Assembly (NCBI GenBank): GCA_037974335.1
Contig: CM075760.1
Location: 64,176,515-64,240,514, forward strand
Source of the DNA: Prionace glauca
Taxonomy: Eukaryota > Chordata > Chondrichthyes > Carcharhiniformes > Carcharhinidae
Length of the DNA: 64,000 nt
Reading direction: 5' to 3'
Positions 10,133 to 20,601 of the stretch are shown piece by piece. Numbering within the stretch: the first letter of the stretch is position 1; each line of letters starts with the position of its first letter. Made by a program: the position numbers and the translations under genes. Below the pieces are notes generated by a model. It saw nothing but the letters and a program-made list of their open reading frames with translations, searched no databases and was not told the DNA's origin.

Positions 10133-10897
10133 TTAATTTTTTTTAGACTTTACCTCATTCCTGGGTGAATTCCAGATCTCCCATCCCCCAGAAATGTCAC
10201 GGCTCAAACTCAGTCTCTCTCTCCTTTCTACCTTGTTCATCTCACAGTTGTGAATGAAAACTGCCTCCAGATCACTGGAAAGCGGTGAGTTTAGCGCTGA
10301 ACTCAGCGAGAGATTTTGTTCTCATTTATTAGGAGATTTAAACCCAGATCTGCGAGATTGTGTCAGTGGAAACAACAATCATCTCCATTGTAATTCAATC
10401 ACTCCAGCCTTCCATCCGATAAAAAGACTATTTGTTTTTTCCTCCTCTCTCTCTCTATTTTCCTTGGCTCTGTACTTGTTTGTAAACCATTAAAGCATCA
10501 ATTTCTTCCAGTTAGGGTCAAAGGTCTGCAACCTGTATCATTCCCTCTCTTTCCCTCCACAGAAACTGTTGAAACTGATGAATCTTCCAGCATTTTCCGT
10601 TTTGAGGTGGGATTTGCAGCAACTACAATTCCTTCTTTTGGATCACAGTGGACCACTTTTCTCTGGCTGAACCACAACTGTCTCAGTGGTTAAAGGGCTG
10701 AGATTTTAAATAATAAGAGCCCCGAATATGTCACCCTGTCTGACATGAAATGAAACAAAATGAACATTATTAATTATTTCATAAAATACTGCTAACACAA
10801 TATAGATTTCAATGTCAGTATTTGTTGTCCATTCCTATTTCCCACTGAACTAACTATTTTGTTGGGCCATTTCAGAGGGCAGTTTCGTGTCAATTAC

Positions 10898-11235
10898 ATT
10901 CCCTCACGGTAGCACAGAGGTTAGCACTGCTGCTTCACAGCTCCAGGGTCCTGGGTTCGATTCCCGGCTCGGGTCACTGTCTGTGTGGAGTTTGCACATT
11001 CTCCTCGTGTCTGCGTGGGTTTTCTCCGGGTGCTCCGGTTTCCTCCCACAGTCCAAAGATGTGCGGGTTAGGTTCATTGGCTATGCTAAAATTGCCCCTT
11101 AGTGTCCTGGGATGTGTAGGTTAGAGGGATTAGCAGGTAAAATGTGTAGGGATATGGGGATAGGGTCTGGGTGGGATTGTGTTCGGTGCAGACTCGATGG
11201 GCCGAAGGGCCTGTTTCTGCACTGTAGGGTTCTAT
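10898..11235 (+). mobile_element. tRNA-derived SINE with LINE-like 3' tail
   Basis: The head has A-box and B-box like motifs (TAGCACAGAGGTTAGCACTG and GGGTTCGATTCCCGG). A body follows, and the 3' end GGGCCGAAGGGCCTGTTT is the same sequence found at the 3' end of the CR1 elements at 45 and 58 kb. A nearly identical copy lies at 52409-52745. A second short LINE/SINE tail follows at 11244-11350. Confidence 0.88.
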
Positions 11236-11553
11236 GCTGGTTCTATGTGCAGGATAGAATAGGTGTAGGGTGATGTGGCGGCGCGGGCTCGTTGGGCCGA
11301 AGGGCCTGTTTCCCGTGCTGGGTTGTTCTTTGTTCTTCTCTTTGTTCTCTCTCCAGAGAAGCCGTCATGCCTGGTGAGATTTTCCAGCATTTTAAGTTGT
11401 TCTTTTAAGTTTCAGCATTTGCTGTAATTTGCTGTCGGCTGAAGGAGTCATTCCTGTTCTATCAGAACAATTTTTTTTTCCTCGACAAGCCGTTCTGGAG
11501 AATTTGAAAAACGCTGAAATGTACCGGTCAGATTAAGGCTGCTATTCGTATCT

Positions 11554-11625
11554 TCCCTGGTGGTCTAGTGGTTAGGATTCGGCGCTCTCACCGCCGCGGC
11601 CCGGGTTCGATTCCCGGTCAGGGAA
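11554..11625 (+). tRNA. tRNA-Glu(CTC)
   Basis: All stems intact: acceptor TCCCTGG/TCAGGGA, anticodon stem CGGCG/CGCCG, loop CTCTCAC (anticodon CTC), T arm CCGGG TTCGATT CCCGG. A T4 run occurs about 8 bases downstream, so this is the Glu gene in the window with the clearest terminator. Confidence 0.95.
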
Positions 11626-11639
11626 TGTAGGTTTTGTTG

Positions 11640-12215
11640 CTGCCGACCAGCACAAGATTTAGCAGGGTCTGAAATTCCTTCCCGATGGAAAACAGGAGCG
11701 ATCATTGTGTCAGTTTGAACTACCTGGAGAAACAAAATAAACCCATTGGCCCAATCCCGGCAATTTATAATTTTATTCCCCTTGCTGCTTCCTCCTGTCA
11801 AAATGAATAATAATACATTCTATTCCACTACATTTCACTGCAGCTCACCACACTCAAAGATCATTCGCAGCCTCTGCCTCTTCTCTCGCTTCTTGTGGGA
11901 AATCTGCTGAACAACATGAGTTTTTCACAGTTCTGCTGTGATATCTGAGATTTGTATCTCACTGATCATCATTACTGTCTCCATTGCTTCATCCCAGGTC
12001 ACTGTCACTACAGATATAGTCACACAGTCATTCTATCATCTGCAGCAAATGATATTCCCTTCCTTTGCTTTCAGATACATTCACCTCCAGAAACTGATTA
12101 CACGGTGAGTATAATGTTCTGTTTAGCTGACAGTTTATCATCAATCCTGTTCCAGAATGGAGTAACACCGTGTCAAAGTGGGTGGGAGTTGGTGACTCCA
12201 CCAGTTCTGAAACCT
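11640..12215. other. no gene recognised
   Basis: The segment after the tRNA-Glu partly resembles sequence next to the other tRNA genes (leader and trailer similarity), but I find no further gene in it. Confidence 0.4.
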
Positions 12216-12470
12216 CACTGAACCCCCCCCCGTAATTAGCCCCGCCCTCTCACCCTCCATCGCTCCAACTGATTGATAAATGTCACTATTAAAACTAATG
12301 ATGGTGAACTGAAGACGTGGAATCGAGATTAATAAATGGTGTTGGGAAGCGGCCGGGGGTGGGAGTTTGTAGTTTGTGGAGGGTGGAGGTGGAGGGGGGG
12401 GGGAGGGGGGGGGAGGCGTTGGGGGGGGGGAGGGGGGGGAGGCGTTGGGGGGAGGGGCGCGGAGGGCATG
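12216..12470. repeat. C/G-homopolymer-rich tract
   Basis: Runs of C at about 12222 and dense G runs separated by single A or GCGTT at 12380-12462. The G runs are long enough to form G-quadruplexes. The open reading frames crossing it on the minus strand are proline-rich artefacts. Confidence 0.8.
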
Positions 12471-13529
12471 GGAAATTATGATGGATACTGAGATGATAAT
12501 GTCCAAGAAATGCCAGCCCCAAACTCCCATTGAATTACATTCAAATTCAGATTAAAGCTCGGAACAGAAAATTGGATTGTCTGCGATTACACTGTCGAAT
12601 GTCAGCATTCGACAGTGAGATTGGTATAATGAGCTAATAACTCAAATCAGTGCACAGTAAGTCATTTTGAGACTCTCATGCAATTTACAGTCTGTGTTAT
12701 AGATCAGAGTGAGTTAGGGCTCGAAATGTGCTGAATTAAACATTATAACAAGCAACTACATTTTAAATATACACAGAACGCAATATAGAAGCAGGGTTCG
12801 GCTGAATTTCTAAACGGACTAAGGAAAAAAAATGAGCGCCAAGGAATAGAAAATCCAGCGAAAAGTCGATATGTGTCCAATTATAATGAAATATTATTTG
12901 ATAATGTCTGGATGAGAGAATAGACAAATCTTTAAATCACTAAAATGCAAGGTTACACAATAATTAGCTTGTAATCGACATGTTCACTAGCCGGAAGGCA
13001 AGTATTAAATTCGCTATCCTTGGCCAGATTTCCCTGTGAAAATACAGAGATATTAACGCCATTCGTAACTAATTGTTCCCTTTCCATGGAAACAGGGAAA
13101 TAATTATTCCTCAAACCTGCTGCACTAACGTCGTGATTAAAGTGATACAACACCACCATCCGCTGGCGGACTACTGTAACTGCAGGCGCTGGTGCTTTTG
13201 AGTCTGCGAACCGGTTACTGAAATATGAATATTGAACGATATTGTCCGATATTGGAGTTTATAGAAGGATCTCGGCTGGCGTATTCGCCCTTTTTATAAC
13301 CAGACACCGTAGATAAACCGTGTTCTTCATTTCCCATTGACAGTTAATGTCTGGAGATTGAAGTTGGGATTATTTGAAACTTCAAATTGTACATTCGATG
13401 CAGTTATCAGAGTTAATCAAATTCAGAATCTTAGTGGGTAAACATTTCTGCCCTCTGCAATTCGTTTGTCAGACATTTTCACGGTTTAGTCTTAAAAAGG
13501 CACAAAGAATCAGACATTTACAAGGATAC

Positions 13530-13551
13530 ACACACACACACACACACACAC
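13530..13551. repeat. (CA)n microsatellite
   Basis: Pure CA run in the right arm, the counterpart of the GT run at 3103-3152. Confidence 0.9.
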
Positions 13552-13778
13552 GTATTGGAGCCCACAGAGATACAGGAGGTCATCCACAGATTCAGACGCA
13601 GACATATAGAGATCCTGGTAACTCTAAAGATACAAGGGCACACACAGTATCAGAGGCATATACAATGTCTCAGCTTGTACACTACCAAACTCTCTCTCGT
13701 AGTTCCAGACTTTTCAATGAGTTCAAGCAGGCAACTGTTGACCTGTGAATGCTGACAGTGAGAAGAATAGATAAAATC

Positions 13779-13852
13779 CGTCTCTGAGTGGTCTCGAACC
13801 ACCAACCTTTCGGTTAACAGCCGAATGCGCTGACCAATTGCGCCACAGAGAC
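13779..13852 (-). tRNA. tRNA-Asn(GTT)
   Basis: Mirror copy of the Asn gene at 2765. The acceptor is GTCTCTG/CAGAGAC, fully paired and better than in the left arm. The anticodon loop is CTGTTAA (GTT). In the T stem GGTGG faces CCACT, leaving one G-U pair. A T4 run lies just downstream on the minus strand. Confidence 0.93.
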
Positions 13853-14277
13853 TGAGACAACAACTGTTTAACATCTTCTGAACTAGTGTGTCAATGACCA
13901 CAATTCTATTTCTGAAAACCTGTTCCAGAACTGCAGCATGTTTACAATTCTATACAAGTCTCATTAGGTTCCGCAGCACTGCTGTAGTGTGTTGGTTATT
14001 CCCTTTCTCCTATGAACGTGCAGGTAAAATGAATCCGTGTCTCTTATCACAGGGAGGAATTCAACAGGAGGCAAGGGAACGAACCACAAGTAGCCTCACG
14101 ATCCAATACTTGCCACTCAATCATCAATAACACCAGTCACCACTACACCTGCTTCCGAATATTGCGATCCATTTCTCTCAGGATTTCTTCCAAGATTTAA
14201 TATTGCTCCTTGTTTTCTCCTAATTTTAATAGGATGTTCACTTCAATAAACAGAGCGAACGGAGAAAGAAGGGACTT

Positions 14278-14348
14278 TGCATTGGCCGGGAATCGAACCG
14301 GAGTCTCCCGCGTGGGAAGCGAGAATTCTACCACTGAACCACCAATGC
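14278..14348 (-). tRNA. tRNA-Gly(CCC)
   Basis: Mirror copy of the Gly gene at 2273, with acceptor GCATTGG/CCAATGC and anticodon loop TTCCCAC (CCC). The T stem reads TCCGG against CCCGG, which leaves one C-C mismatch absent from the left-arm copy. It is probably functional but slightly eroded. Confidence 0.85.
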
Positions 14349-14835
14349 TGCTCTTGCTAAAGCTATTCCCACATGCTCTCTCTTCCTTTACACTCAGTAG
14401 CATTGTAATTTCCTTACTTTATCCTTTCATTCCCCAAATGCCCACAAATGCTCTCACTCAAATCTCAGACGCAACATCGCACAAGCCTCTCATGCTGTTC
14501 AACACCTTCCTTTCATTCACAACCGCATCTCAAACTTTCACCCTTCCTCCAGAACACAAGCACTCCGCAACAATCCCCCTCTCACACAGCCTCATTCTCC
14601 CAAATATGCCTCTGCTTTCACCACATCAGTCTAAACAAACTTAAAACGTGTTTACATTACTTGCACACTGTCTCTTCCACTCTGCTCATATCACTACAAT
14701 ACGCCTCATGCCATTCTGCAAAAGCTTTAAGTTGCTACATTTCTTCAAAGCTGCTACCCAGTGCGACACCAGGCCAAACTTCCACTTTCAACACTTGATA
14801 ACACCTGTATAGGGTTACAAGTTAGCTCGGAATGA

Positions 14836-14938
14836 GTTAAAAAAAATAGGGCTTAGGAGAGCTAGTAGGGGGCATGAGAAGTCCTTGGCAAGTCGGATAA
14901 AGGAAAACCCCAAAGCTTTTTACTCTTACGTTAAAAAT
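14836..14938 (+). mobile_element. small CR1 ORF2 scrap (right arm copy)
   Basis: Translates with similarity to the KENPKAFYSYVKN region of CR1 ORF2. Mirror partner of 1678-1785. Confidence 0.6.
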
Positions 14939-14974
14939 GCATTAAATCTTCACATATCGAGGCCAGTCTGCGAC

Positions 14975-15013
14975 ATCTGAAAGCGCTGAATCCAACCATG
15001 AGACCCCCAGGAT
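14975..15013 (-). pseudogene. tRNA-Glu relic (right arm)
   Basis: Mirror copy of the half tRNA-Glu at 1607-1655. It retains D-arm and anticodon-region bases only. Confidence 0.55.
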
Positions 15014-15407
15014 CCCATCTGCCTGATTCTCCCAGATACTGGTTACAGGAATGTGCACAGCGCCAATTGTCCGCACTCACACACTCCTTCCTGTCTGTTA
15101 AGATTTGAAATTGTTCATATTTTCACATTGGCTTCCAGTGTGATGAAAGCAGAGCAATGATAAGCTGATGTTATTCAGTGGATTTACTGCAGTAAGGTTT
15201 ATGTCAGTTCGATGCAAACATTGGTGTTTGAATGCGGTCAGTTACAGTGAAATTTAATGCAGTGGAAGGGAGCCTACTCGCTTTTACAGGAGGAACCAGC
15301 AAGGGAAATATATATACGAATAATTGTGCAAAGGGACTGATATTTCTCCCTGCTGTTCAAATTGCACAAGTATTGATCCAGGATTTTCAGGCTGTGCGCA
15401 CGTGTTA

Positions 15408-15478
15408 GGTTCTGTGGTGTAATGGTGAGCACTCTGGACTCTGAATCCAGCGATCCGAGTTCAAATCTCGGCAGAACC
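15408..15478 (+). tRNA. tRNA-Gln(CTG)
   Basis: Identical across the tRNA body to the left-arm gene at 1139-1209, with anticodon CTG, acceptor GGTTCTG/CAGAACC and a T4 terminator 5 bases downstream. Flanking DNA has diverged by a few per cent while the gene has not changed. Confidence 0.95.
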
Positions 15479-15748
15479 TTGTTTTAATTTGCAAATACAG
15501 ATGATGGATTGGCTGAAGGGCGTTTCATTTCAGTTTATCACCAAGTCCTAATCGAGAGGAGAATTTGCCAGCCCGTTCAACTGCTGTTACTCAATTCAAG
15601 GGCAATTAGAGATGATCGTAAATGAATAAAGACAATCCCAATAATGGACCTTTTCCTCACAAGTAAACGCAAACTTTTTCACAATGTTTCTGCCTGAAAC
15701 TTCCAAAACGTGGAGCTAATATGTAACAACTATCCCACTTTCCCATGT

Positions 15749-15809
15749 GGGCCGGTGGCGCAATGGGTAACGCGTCTGACTACGGATCAGAAGATTCTTG
15801 GTTCGCTCA
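15749..15809 (+). pseudogene. tRNA-Arg(ACG) pseudogene (right arm)
   Basis: Starts GGGCCGGTGGCGCAATGGG, with anticodon loop CTACGGA, then loses most of the T arm at GGTTCGCTCAG. The deletion matches that of the left-arm copy. Confidence 0.75.
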
Positions 15810-16097
15810 GTGCAAATTTTTAAAAGGTGTTCACAAATTCCTTGTTACTTTCGATGAAAAAGTTATTTAATAGCTTTATAATTACTCAGGCAAGCATATT
15901 TTCAGCTTCTCTGGAGAAAGTAATGTTAGGAGATTGCTAATGAACAGCAACCGACTATTTTAAGTTATTTTTTTCCGGGAAAAAATCATTTAATAAGATT
16001 AGGATATTAAATAAATGCTAACCTTAAATACATTTTGGACAGAATTCAACATGGCTTAGAGGATTTACATTATTTTGTAAATATTTTCATAAAATTC

Positions 16098-16445
16098 AGC
16101 ATTTCTGATTTTGGAGAAAGCATTTCAAGCTGAGGTCAGAGCAAAGATAATATGACTGTAACATCGAGATTCTGATAATATTCAGCACCAAACTGAAATC
16201 ATACAGACTTCCCTCACCCTAGCATGTTTCAGATGGTGATTAACTATGTTAGTCTGCACCTAAACCTATTAAATTGTCTTGTAGACTGGATGACTTGCTG
16301 ATATGTGCAGGTGTCAAAAGAGGAAAGTTTCTTTCCTGGCATTGCATCAAACAATTTATCATTTCTGATTTGACACAAAGCATTTGAGGCTGAGGCCAGA
16401 GCGAAGATACTATGGGTGTAACATCGAGATTCAGATAATGTTCAG
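16098..16445 (+). repeat. direct repeat of ~86 bp, copies at 16098-16183 and 16360-16445
   Basis: Both copies contain CATTTCTGATTT, an AAAGCATTT motif, GCTGAGG and AACATCGAGATTC in the same order. They lie 262 bp apart. The first overlaps the outer end of the right arm. Confidence 0.75.
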
Positions 16446-16755
16446 GAACAAAATGCCCCGGCCGATGAAGGCATGCTTTAAGGTGCGAGGGGTCAAGGTT
16501 TAAAGGAGATGGACATGGCAGATTGTTTGCACAGAGAGGAGTGGGTTCCTGGAACTCGCTACCGGGGAGAGTTAGTAGAAGCGGATGCAGTTGTGACTTT
16601 TACATCACTTGACAAATACATAAATAGGATGGGAATAGAGGGATATGGTCCCGGAAGGATAGGGGGTTTTAGTTAAGTCGGACAGCATGGACAGTGAAGG
16701 TTTGAAGGGCCGAATGGTATGATCCTGGGCTGTAATTTTCTCTGTTCTTTGTACT
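16445..16755 (+). mobile_element. old LINE 3'-end fragment
   Basis: Frames broken by several stops still show the CR1-like order of a basic block, an FLELAT-like remnant of the WNSLP block, and a final GIEGYGP-like block. A 3' UTR with GAAGGGCCGAATGG follows. Diverged relic. Confidence 0.6.
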
Positions 16756-16970
16756 GTCATTTTTCTTTACCCAAAACTGAGCCTCAGACCCTGTAGCTCT
16801 GTATTTAACCACTCCATCTCTGACACCTTCTCCACTCACACAACCCTGTGAGATGTCTGCACTGATCTTATTGTGGCATCATGAGTGTTCCACATACAAC
16901 ATGACTTGTATCTATAAATTCTCATCTTGAACATTTCAATTGAAATTTCAAAGCAAGCAGAGCCTTTTAA

Positions 16971-19041
16971 GAACATAAGAACATAAGAAATAGGAGCAGG
17001 AGTAGGCCATCTAGCCCTTCGAGCCTGCCCCGCCATTCAATAAGATTATGGCTGATCTGAAGTGGATCAGTTCCACTTTCCCGCTTTCTCCCCATAACCC
17101 TTAATTCCCTTGCCTACCAAAAACTATTTACCCGTGACTTAAATATATTTAGCAAGGTAGCCTCCACCACTTTAACGGGCAGAGAATTCCAGAGATTCGC
17201 CACCCTTTGAGTGAAGAAGTTCCTCCTCAACTCCGTTCTAAACTGCTCCCCCCCCCCCTTATCTTGAGGCTGTGCCCCCTAATCCTGCTATCCTTTCTAA
17301 GCGGGAAGAAACTCTCTACCTCTCCCCTATCCATCCCTTTCATTATCTTATACGTCTCTATAAGATCCCCCCTCATCCTTCTAAACTCCAACAAGTACAG
17401 ACCCAGTCTATTTAGTCTCTTTTCATAGTCCAACCCCCTTATCTCCGGTATCAGCCTAGTGAACCTCCTCTGCACTCCCTCCAAGGCCAAAATATCCTTG
17501 CGCAAGTGCGGCGACCAAAACTGTACACAGTACTCCAGCTGCGGCCTCACCAGTGCCCTGTACAGTTGCAGCAAGACCTCCCTGCTTTTATATTCTATCC
17601 CCCTCGCTATAAAGACCAGCATACCATTTGCCTTCTTGATCACCTGCTGCACCTGCAGGCTGGGTTTTTGCGACTCATGCACAAGGACCCCCAGGTCCCT
17701 CTGCACCATAGCATGCTGCAGCTTTTTGCCCTTTAAATAATAATTCCTTCTACTATTATTCCTGTCAAAGTGGATAACCTCACACTTGCTAACATTGTAC
17801 TCCATCTGCCAGGTCCTCGCCCACTCGCTCAGCCTATCTAGATCCCTCTGCAGACTTTCCACACCCTCCGCACTGTTTGCTTTTCCACTCATCTTTGTGT
17901 CATCAGCAAATTTTGACATCCTACACTCAGCCCCCTCCTCCAGATCATCTATATAAATGGTAAATAGCTGAGGTCCCAGCACCGATCCCAGGGGCACTCC
18001 ACTAGTTACCAACCGCCAATCAGAATAGCACCCATTGATACCAACTCTCTGCCTCCTATTAGACAGCCTATCCACGCTAACACCTTACCCCCAACTCCAT
18101 GCACCCTAACCTTCTGAAGCAACCTTTTGTGCGGCACCTGATCAAACGCCTTCTGAAAATTGAGAAACACCACATCCACTGGTTCCCCTCTGTCTACCGC
18201 ACTAGTCACATCCTCATAGAATTCCAATAAATTTATCAAACACGACTTCCCCTTAACGAATCCATGCTGCATCTGCTCTATCAAACAAGTCTTCTCTAGG
18301 TGCCTCGCTATTTTTTCTTTGATGACAGATTCCAGCATTTTTCCAACAACACACATTAAACTAACCGGCCTATAATTCCCTGCCTTTTACCTGCTACCTT
18401 TTTTAAACAGTGGCGTAACATTAGCCGTTTTCCAATCTTCCGGCACTTCCCCGGAATCCAGCGAAGTTTGGTAAATAATCACTAAGGCATCTACTATCAC
18501 CTCTGCCATTTCCTTCAGAACCCTGGGATGCATTCCATCCGGTCCTGGGGACTTGTCCACCATCAGTCCCGCTAGTCGATCAAGCACTACCTCTCTAGTG
18601 ACAGTAATCGCATTCAGGCCCCCAACTCCTACCATCCTTCTATCTTTAATATCCAGCAAACTATTCACGTCCTCCTCCGTGAAGACTGAGGCAAAAAACT
18701 TATTTAAGGCCTCAGCCATTTCCTCTTCTTCCACCACTAAATCCTCCCTCTCATCCTCTAAGGGTCCAACATTCACTCTAGCCAGCCTCCTCCCCTTTAT
18801 ATATTTGTAAGAACTCTTACTGTTCTTTTTTATATTTAGTGCTAGTTTAGCTTCATGGTCTATCCTTCATTTCTTTATCAACTTCTTAGTTATTCTTTGT
18901 TGATTTTTAAACCTCTCCCAATCTTCTATTCGCCCACTGCTTTTGGCCACTCTGAACACATCAGCTTTTAATTTAATACTCTCCTTTATTTCCTTCGATA
19001 ACCACGGCTGATTATCCCTTCTCCTACGTTCCTTCTTTACC
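16971..19041 (-). mobile_element. CR1 LINE ORF2, 5'-truncated (subfamily A), antisense
   Basis: Frames on the minus strand cover the region before the reverse transcriptase (KNSKSSYKYIKG), then the RT with SPGPDGMHPRVLKEMAE, a PLFKKGSR block, TSGVPLGSVLGP, the catalytic FADD motif (FADDTKMSG), and the C-terminal blocks QLYRALVRPQLEYCVQFWSP and YEKRLNRLGLYLLEFRRMRG. The coding region is split into at least three frames (18776-18387, 18356-18006, 18075-17227), so it is a dead copy. The 3' tail is the CATAAGAA repeat at 16971. About 2.1 kb. Confidence 0.93.
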
Positions 19042-19269
19042 ATTGGAATTTATTTCTGCTGAGCTTTTTGAGCAGAATTGTTCGGATTCCCATCCCCTTT
19101 TAATGTGGACAAGTTGTTTCTGATTTCAGTATAGAGGTTGTCTATTAAACAATGACTGAACACAAGGGATGAATGTGAGAAGCTGAAGTTTCCAGTTGAA
19201 GAGGCTCCCAGTGTCTCTGAGCAGCTGAACTGGGGAAGCCTTTGGGCAGAGACTGAGCTGCTGCTATTT

Positions 19270-19960
19270 CCCTTCCTGGCCAACGGGGGTCGCTGTAACA
19301 CGCCCGGGCGCTGCTCCACTCACCTCTTGCCCACTCCGACCCGGCCGCTGCTCGTTGGCGGAACATCCGGGTCCTGTAGAGAGGCGGGGCCAGCCGCCAT
19401 ATTTCCGTGACGTCACCATCAGCCCCTCCCCCCGTCGAGGAAAAAGCGGCAGTTCAGAAATGTAGAAAGTGAGAGAAATTCCCACCCGGAAATCCCGCCC
19501 GGAGCGGAATTAAAATTAAATAAAATACATATTTTTATAAAGAGGCAGGTGGCGGAACCGCGCATGTGCTGTAGTATTTTCCCAGAGCGCACCGCGCGGG
19601 TGTGATTGAAAAAAAGACGCAATAAAAGAAACGATTTTCCCGAATGGAGAAGGAACCGAAAGTCTGACGGGTGAGGATTTGAATAATAATCATCAAGATT
19701 CAAAATATTAAAAGATTAAAATGGAACTGCCTGGGCGCATGTGCAGGACGGGAATTCCCCCAGAGTACAGCGCGTGGGACGCCGTCTCCCCTGGCAACGC
19801 AACATGGCTGCTGGCCGTCTCCCCTCGCAACGCAACATGGCCGCCGGCCGTCTCCCCTTGCAACGCAAGATGGCCGCTGGCCGTCTCCCCAGGCAACGCA
19901 AGATGGCCGTCGGCGGTGAGTGATTATGGCGCAGGCGCAGTGAGGTCTGCCTGCAGCCCA
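19270..19960. promoter_or_regulatory. CpG-rich TATA-less promoter-like island
   Basis: CpG density rises sharply here compared with the surroundings. Visible motifs are a GC box (GGCGGGGC at 19383), a YY1-like GCCGCCAT (19394), a perfect CRE palindrome TGACGTCA (19408-19415), NRF1-like GCGCATGTGC near 19560 and 19735 and GCGCAGGCGC near 19930, and the 33-bp YY1 array at 19795-19916. No TATA box is seen. A candidate first coding exon begins with ATG at 19903 and reaches a GTGAGT donor at 19916. No matching downstream exon could be identified, so the gene driven is unknown. Confidence 0.55.
19795..19916 (+). repeat. 33-bp tandem array with YY1-like/ATG core
   Basis: Almost four units start at 19795, 19828, 19861 and 19894. 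Each contains AACGCAA(C/G)ATGGC followed by a GCTGGCCGTCTCCCC-like segment. The core AA(C/G)ATGGC(C/T)G resembles the YY1 consensus on the plus strand. Because 33 is a multiple of three, each ATG lies in the same frame; the last one meets a consensus GTGAGT splice donor 13 bases after the ATG begins. Confidence 0.85.
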
Positions 19961-20142
19961 TTGTCCAGATTGCCCCCCAGTGGATATGATGGGGATGGTG
20001 CAGCAGATGGAGCAACAATCCCAGTTTCAATGGGGGGAGAGAAGCTGCAATTCTGCTCCCTGTTGTTCACTCCTCTCCGCAGTCTCAGCATTGCAGAGTG
20101 TTTAAACAAGAGGGTGCATTGTCACAGCGGCACCTTGACCTG

Positions 20143-20452
20143 CAGTTTAAGTTTATTTATTAGTATCACGAATAATTAGGCTTACATTCACACTGCAATG
20201 CAATTCCTGTGAAAATTCTCTCGTCGCCACATTCCTGTTCGGGAAACACTGATGGAGAATTTGGCATGGCCAATGCATCTAACCAGCAAGTCTTTTGGAC
20301 TGCTGGAGGAATGCAGAGCATCTGGAGGAAACCCGTGCAGACATGGGGAGAATGTGCAAACTCTACACAGCCAGTGACCCAAGCTGGGAAACGAGTTTGG
20401 GGCCCTCGTGCTTAGAGGCAGCAATGCTAACCACCGTGCCACTGTGTTGCAA
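20143..20452 (-). mobile_element. tRNA-derived SINE, antisense
   Basis: On the plus strand it begins TTTATTTATTAGTATCACGA and ends with the antisense of a tRNA-like head (GCTAACCACCGTGCCACTG). The internal block GGAGGAAACCCGTGCAGACA is shared with the copies at 25446 and 31258. Confidence 0.85.
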
Positions 20453-20601
20453 CACTCTCCCCCAGATATCAAACTACCCGCCCCCCCCGCCATTAAAATC
20501 ATAAAATCCCGAAAGTGCATCAAGTCTACATCAAGAGTATTTTGCCCGATTCCCGTAACCCCACAATACCGTCTAATCCCCCTGACCTTCACATCTTTGG
20601 G

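Larger units (their letters stand above)
12693..16133 (-). repeat. right arm of large inverted duplication
   Basis: Reverse-complement partner of 478-4019. It carries tRNA-Asn, tRNA-Gly, a CR1 scrap, a Glu relic, tRNA-Gln and an Arg relic in mirror order and opposite orientation. The inner homology ends at TGTGTTATA (12693), matching TATAACACA at 4011-4019. The outer homology ends near TCAGCTTGAAATG in reverse at about 16133. Confidence 0.92.

Noticed and set aside
10905-10975. tRNA-like sequence with A and B boxes
   Set aside because: It is the head of a SINE: no acceptor stem or valid anticodon arm, and the same body recurs at 52409.
19721-20179. 152-residue open frame across the CpG island
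   Set aside because: It is mostly the 33-bp repeat translated in an arbitrary frame (NATW..AVSP units). No domain or signal supports it. A short first exon in another frame is more plausible.
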